DNA from: JBAYVY01 sp041674345
Lineage (GTDB): Bacteria; Planctomycetota; Phycisphaerae; Phycisphaerales; Zrk34
Direction: 5' to 3'
Assembly: GCA_041674345.1 (NCBI GenBank)
Contig: JBAYVY010000153.1
Span: 1-8,471, forward strand
Length of the DNA stretch: 8,471 nt
The translations under genes were made by a program, and so were the position numbers. The notes beneath the pieces are model-generated. The model saw only the letters and a list, made by a program, of their open reading frames with translations. It ran no database searches and was not told the DNA's origin. Below, piece after piece: positions 6,982-8,471 of this stretch (the first letter of the stretch is position 1; each line of letters begins with the position of its first letter).

Positions 6982-8471
6982 CCCCCGCCCCAAGAAGTGC
7001 AAGCGATGAGCCAACAGCCAACAGCCAACAGCCAACAGCAATCAGAAATCGGAAATCGGAAATCGGAAATTCCCCCGCCCCCGCCGTGTTCTGGTGTTCC
7101 GACCCGGTGGGACCGAATCAGACGCTGGTGATCGCCGGTGACCGGTTCGGACTTGATGCCGTGGTCGAACTGGCCGCGTGTGATGATGCGCCCGCCGGCG
7201 ATCCGCCGGTGAATCCCGTCGCATCATGCGCCGATCTGCCGCGCGACTGGCGGGCCGTCACGCCCGCGCAGATCACGACGCAATCCATCAAAGCCGTCGT
7301 GCCGCCCGATGGCAAACCCACGTTGTGGCGCTGCCGCGTGCGCCGGGGCGATGTGTGCGGCGAAGCGAGGTTCGTCAATGCCGCCGATGTCTGGTGGACG
7401 CAGGGCGATGAAGGTTCGCAACGCGCCACACCCGGCGGCTGGTTGCGCCTGCACGGCAAGTGTCTGGACTTCGGCCAACCCATCCGCGTCGCGCTGCGCC
7501 TCCGCGCCGGCGGGGCGGCGGTCGATCTGCCGATCCGTCAGACCAGCGCCTACCGCGTCATCGCCGATCTGCCCGCCGATCTTGCGACGGGGGATTACGA
7601 CATCCATTTCCATCACGGTCTGGGCGGGCCGAGGGGTTGGACCAGCGCCGGTCGGATTCAGGTCGTGGCTCCCGTCGCGTCGTTCGGCCCGCAACTGAAC
7701 GTGGTGGATTTCGGAGCCGACCCCACCGGCAAAAAGGATTGCACACTGGCGGTCGTGCAGGGACTCGAACGTCTGGCGGGTCTGGGCGGGGGGGTGCTGT
7801 TTTTCCCCGCCGGTCGTTATCGCATTGATTCGATCCTCCGTCCGGGCATGTGGATTCAATCGCCGCTGCGCGTGCCGCGCCACGTCGTGATGCGAGGCGA
7901 AGGCATGCACGTCACCAGCTTGTGGTGGCCCGATCAGAAAGAACCCCTGCCGACGCTCATCGAGGCGCAGGGCGACCTGGTGATTGAAGACCTGGCGATT
8001 TACACGCAGGGCCGGCACCGCAACGTGATTTCCAGCGACGGCGAGAACGTGCGGATTCGCCGGGTACGCATCCGCGCCAACTGTTATTACATGTGCATGG
8101 ACGCCGGTCGCTCGCACCATCGTCGCGGCGTGGAAGAGCGCGCGCTGGAAATGGGTTCCGCCATCGAACTGTGGGGCGCCAACCACCAGGTCACCGATTG
8201 CGACATTTACCATTCCGCCCGCGCGTTTTCCCTGATGCATATGCGGGGCGGGGTGATCGCGCGCAACAAGGTCCGCGCCATGGGCTTCGCCGGTGTTCAC
8301 GGACCCGACCGCCTGGTCATCGAGGACAACGACTTCGAGGCCAATTCGCTGACCGGCATGGGCAACGGCGTGGACCTGTTTTTCGGCGCGTCCTATTCCC
8401 GCCACGTCTATTGGGCGGGCAACCGCATCGCGCATCTGCACGGCGGGGATCACGAGGCGCTGACGCTCGAC
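6978..8471 (+). CDS. Pectate-lyase-type right-handed beta-helix protein, 3' end outside the window
   Basis: A frame that stays open for 498 codons from ATG 6978 to the window edge. The ATG overlaps the GH2 stop by 4 nt (ATGA). Residues 1-34 are low complexity and coded largely by heptamer repeats. Residues about 37-130 look like an Ig/IPT-type fold (FWCSDPVGPNQTLVIAGDRF), and about 134-238 like a second one (VWWTQGDEGSQRATPGGWLRLHGK). From 241 comes the Pectate_lyase_3 / GH28-related entry motif NVVDFGADPTGKKDCT, then G270-GGVLFFPAGRYRI, then beta-helix coils (DLVIEDLAIYT, ENVRIRRVRIR, HQVTDCDIYHS, DRLVIEDNDFEAN). Relatives act on pectin or other uronic-acid polymers, but many are uncharacterised and no catalytic site could be assigned. 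Unlike its neighbours it has no visible signal peptide. A start at GTG 7086 would bypass the repeats but has no ribosome-binding site. Frame, codon use and domain order make this a real gene. Confidence 0.87.
   Translation, partial: MTPAPRSASDEPTANSQQPTAIRNRKSEIGNSPAPAVFWCSDPVGPNQTLVIAGDRFGLDAVVELAACDDAPAGDPPVNPVASCADLPRDWRAVTPAQITTQSIKAVVPPDGKPTLWRCRVRRGDVCGEARFVNAADVWWTQGDEGSQRATPGGWLRLHGKCLDFGQPIRVALRLRAGGAAVDLPIRQTSAYRVIADLPADLATGDYDIHFHHGLGGPRGWTSAGRIQVVAPVASFGPQLNVVDFGADPTGKKDCTLAVVQGLERLAGLGGGVLFFPAGRYRIDSILRPGMWIQSPLRVPRHVVMRGEGMHVTSLWWPDQKEPLPTLIEAQGDLVIEDLAIYTQGRHRNVISSDGENVRIRRVRIRANCYYMCMDAGRSHHRRGVEERALEMGSAIELWGANHQVTDCDIYHSARAFSLMHMRGGVIARNKVRAMGFAGVHGPDRLVIEDNDFEANSLTGMGNGVDLFFGASYSRHVYWAGNRIAHLHGGDHEALTLD
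7010..7072 (+). repeat. Compound heptamer tandem repeat, nine 7-bp units
   Basis: Four perfect copies of GCCAACA (7010-7037) are followed, in unbroken 7-nt register, by one mixed unit GCAATCA (7038-7044), three perfect copies of GAAATCG (7045-7065) and a degenerate GAAATTC (7066-7072). The total is 63 nt, or 21 codons, so the tract keeps the frame of the beta-helix gene, coding about residues 11-32. Heptamer arrays of this sort resemble the short tandemly repeated sequences known from filamentous cyanobacteria. A change of one or two units would shift the frame. Confidence 0.9.

Noticed and set aside
7224..8453. 409-residue minus-strand frame opposite the beta-helix gene
   Set aside because: The + strand over the same bases is continuously open and carries the pectate-lyase-type motif and beta-helix coils. 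The minus-strand product has no recognisable domain.

Overview
The window reads as a piece of a GC-rich planctomycete genome, most likely class Phycisphaerae, though another PVC-superphylum member cannot be excluded. The evidence is the combination of a PEP-CTERM surface protein, a pseudopilin of the H-X9-DG type, LamG-domain proteins, and large secreted carbohydrate-active enzymes. Every gene I can support is on the + strand. No RNA gene, CRISPR array, transposase or attachment site was seen.

Layout. Positions 2-178 hold the C-terminal end of a PEP-CTERM (exosortase substrate) protein, followed by a hairpin terminator. A four-gene run then begins: a pseudopilin (305-1225), a secreted protein with two LamG/concanavalin-like domains (1309-2823), a 1363-residue glycoside hydrolase family 2 enzyme (2890-6981), and a right-handed beta-helix protein of the pectate lyase type (6978 to beyond the window end). 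The gaps are 83 and 66 nt, and the last pair overlaps by 4 nt (ATGA). No convincing terminator separates them, so co-transcription is likely and the last pair is probably translationally coupled. No gap exceeds 300 bases.

Inferred joint role: degradation of a complex polysaccharide. The GH2 enzyme would trim beta-linked sugars, the beta-helix protein would act on a backbone (perhaps a uronic-acid polymer), and the LamG protein and pseudopilin would supply binding or a cell-surface scaffold. The substrate cannot be told from sequence alone.

The most unusual features are small. The start of the beta-helix gene carries a 63-nt tract of nine heptamer units in unbroken 7-nt register, so copy-number change would switch its reading frame. 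A perfect 26-bp palindrome lies inside the coding sequence for the pseudopilin leader peptide. The LamG gene has four perfect 9-bp repeats coding for a PPE linker. The GH2 protein ends in what looks like two diverged copies of a glutamine-amidotransferase-like domain plus an unassigned C-terminal domain.
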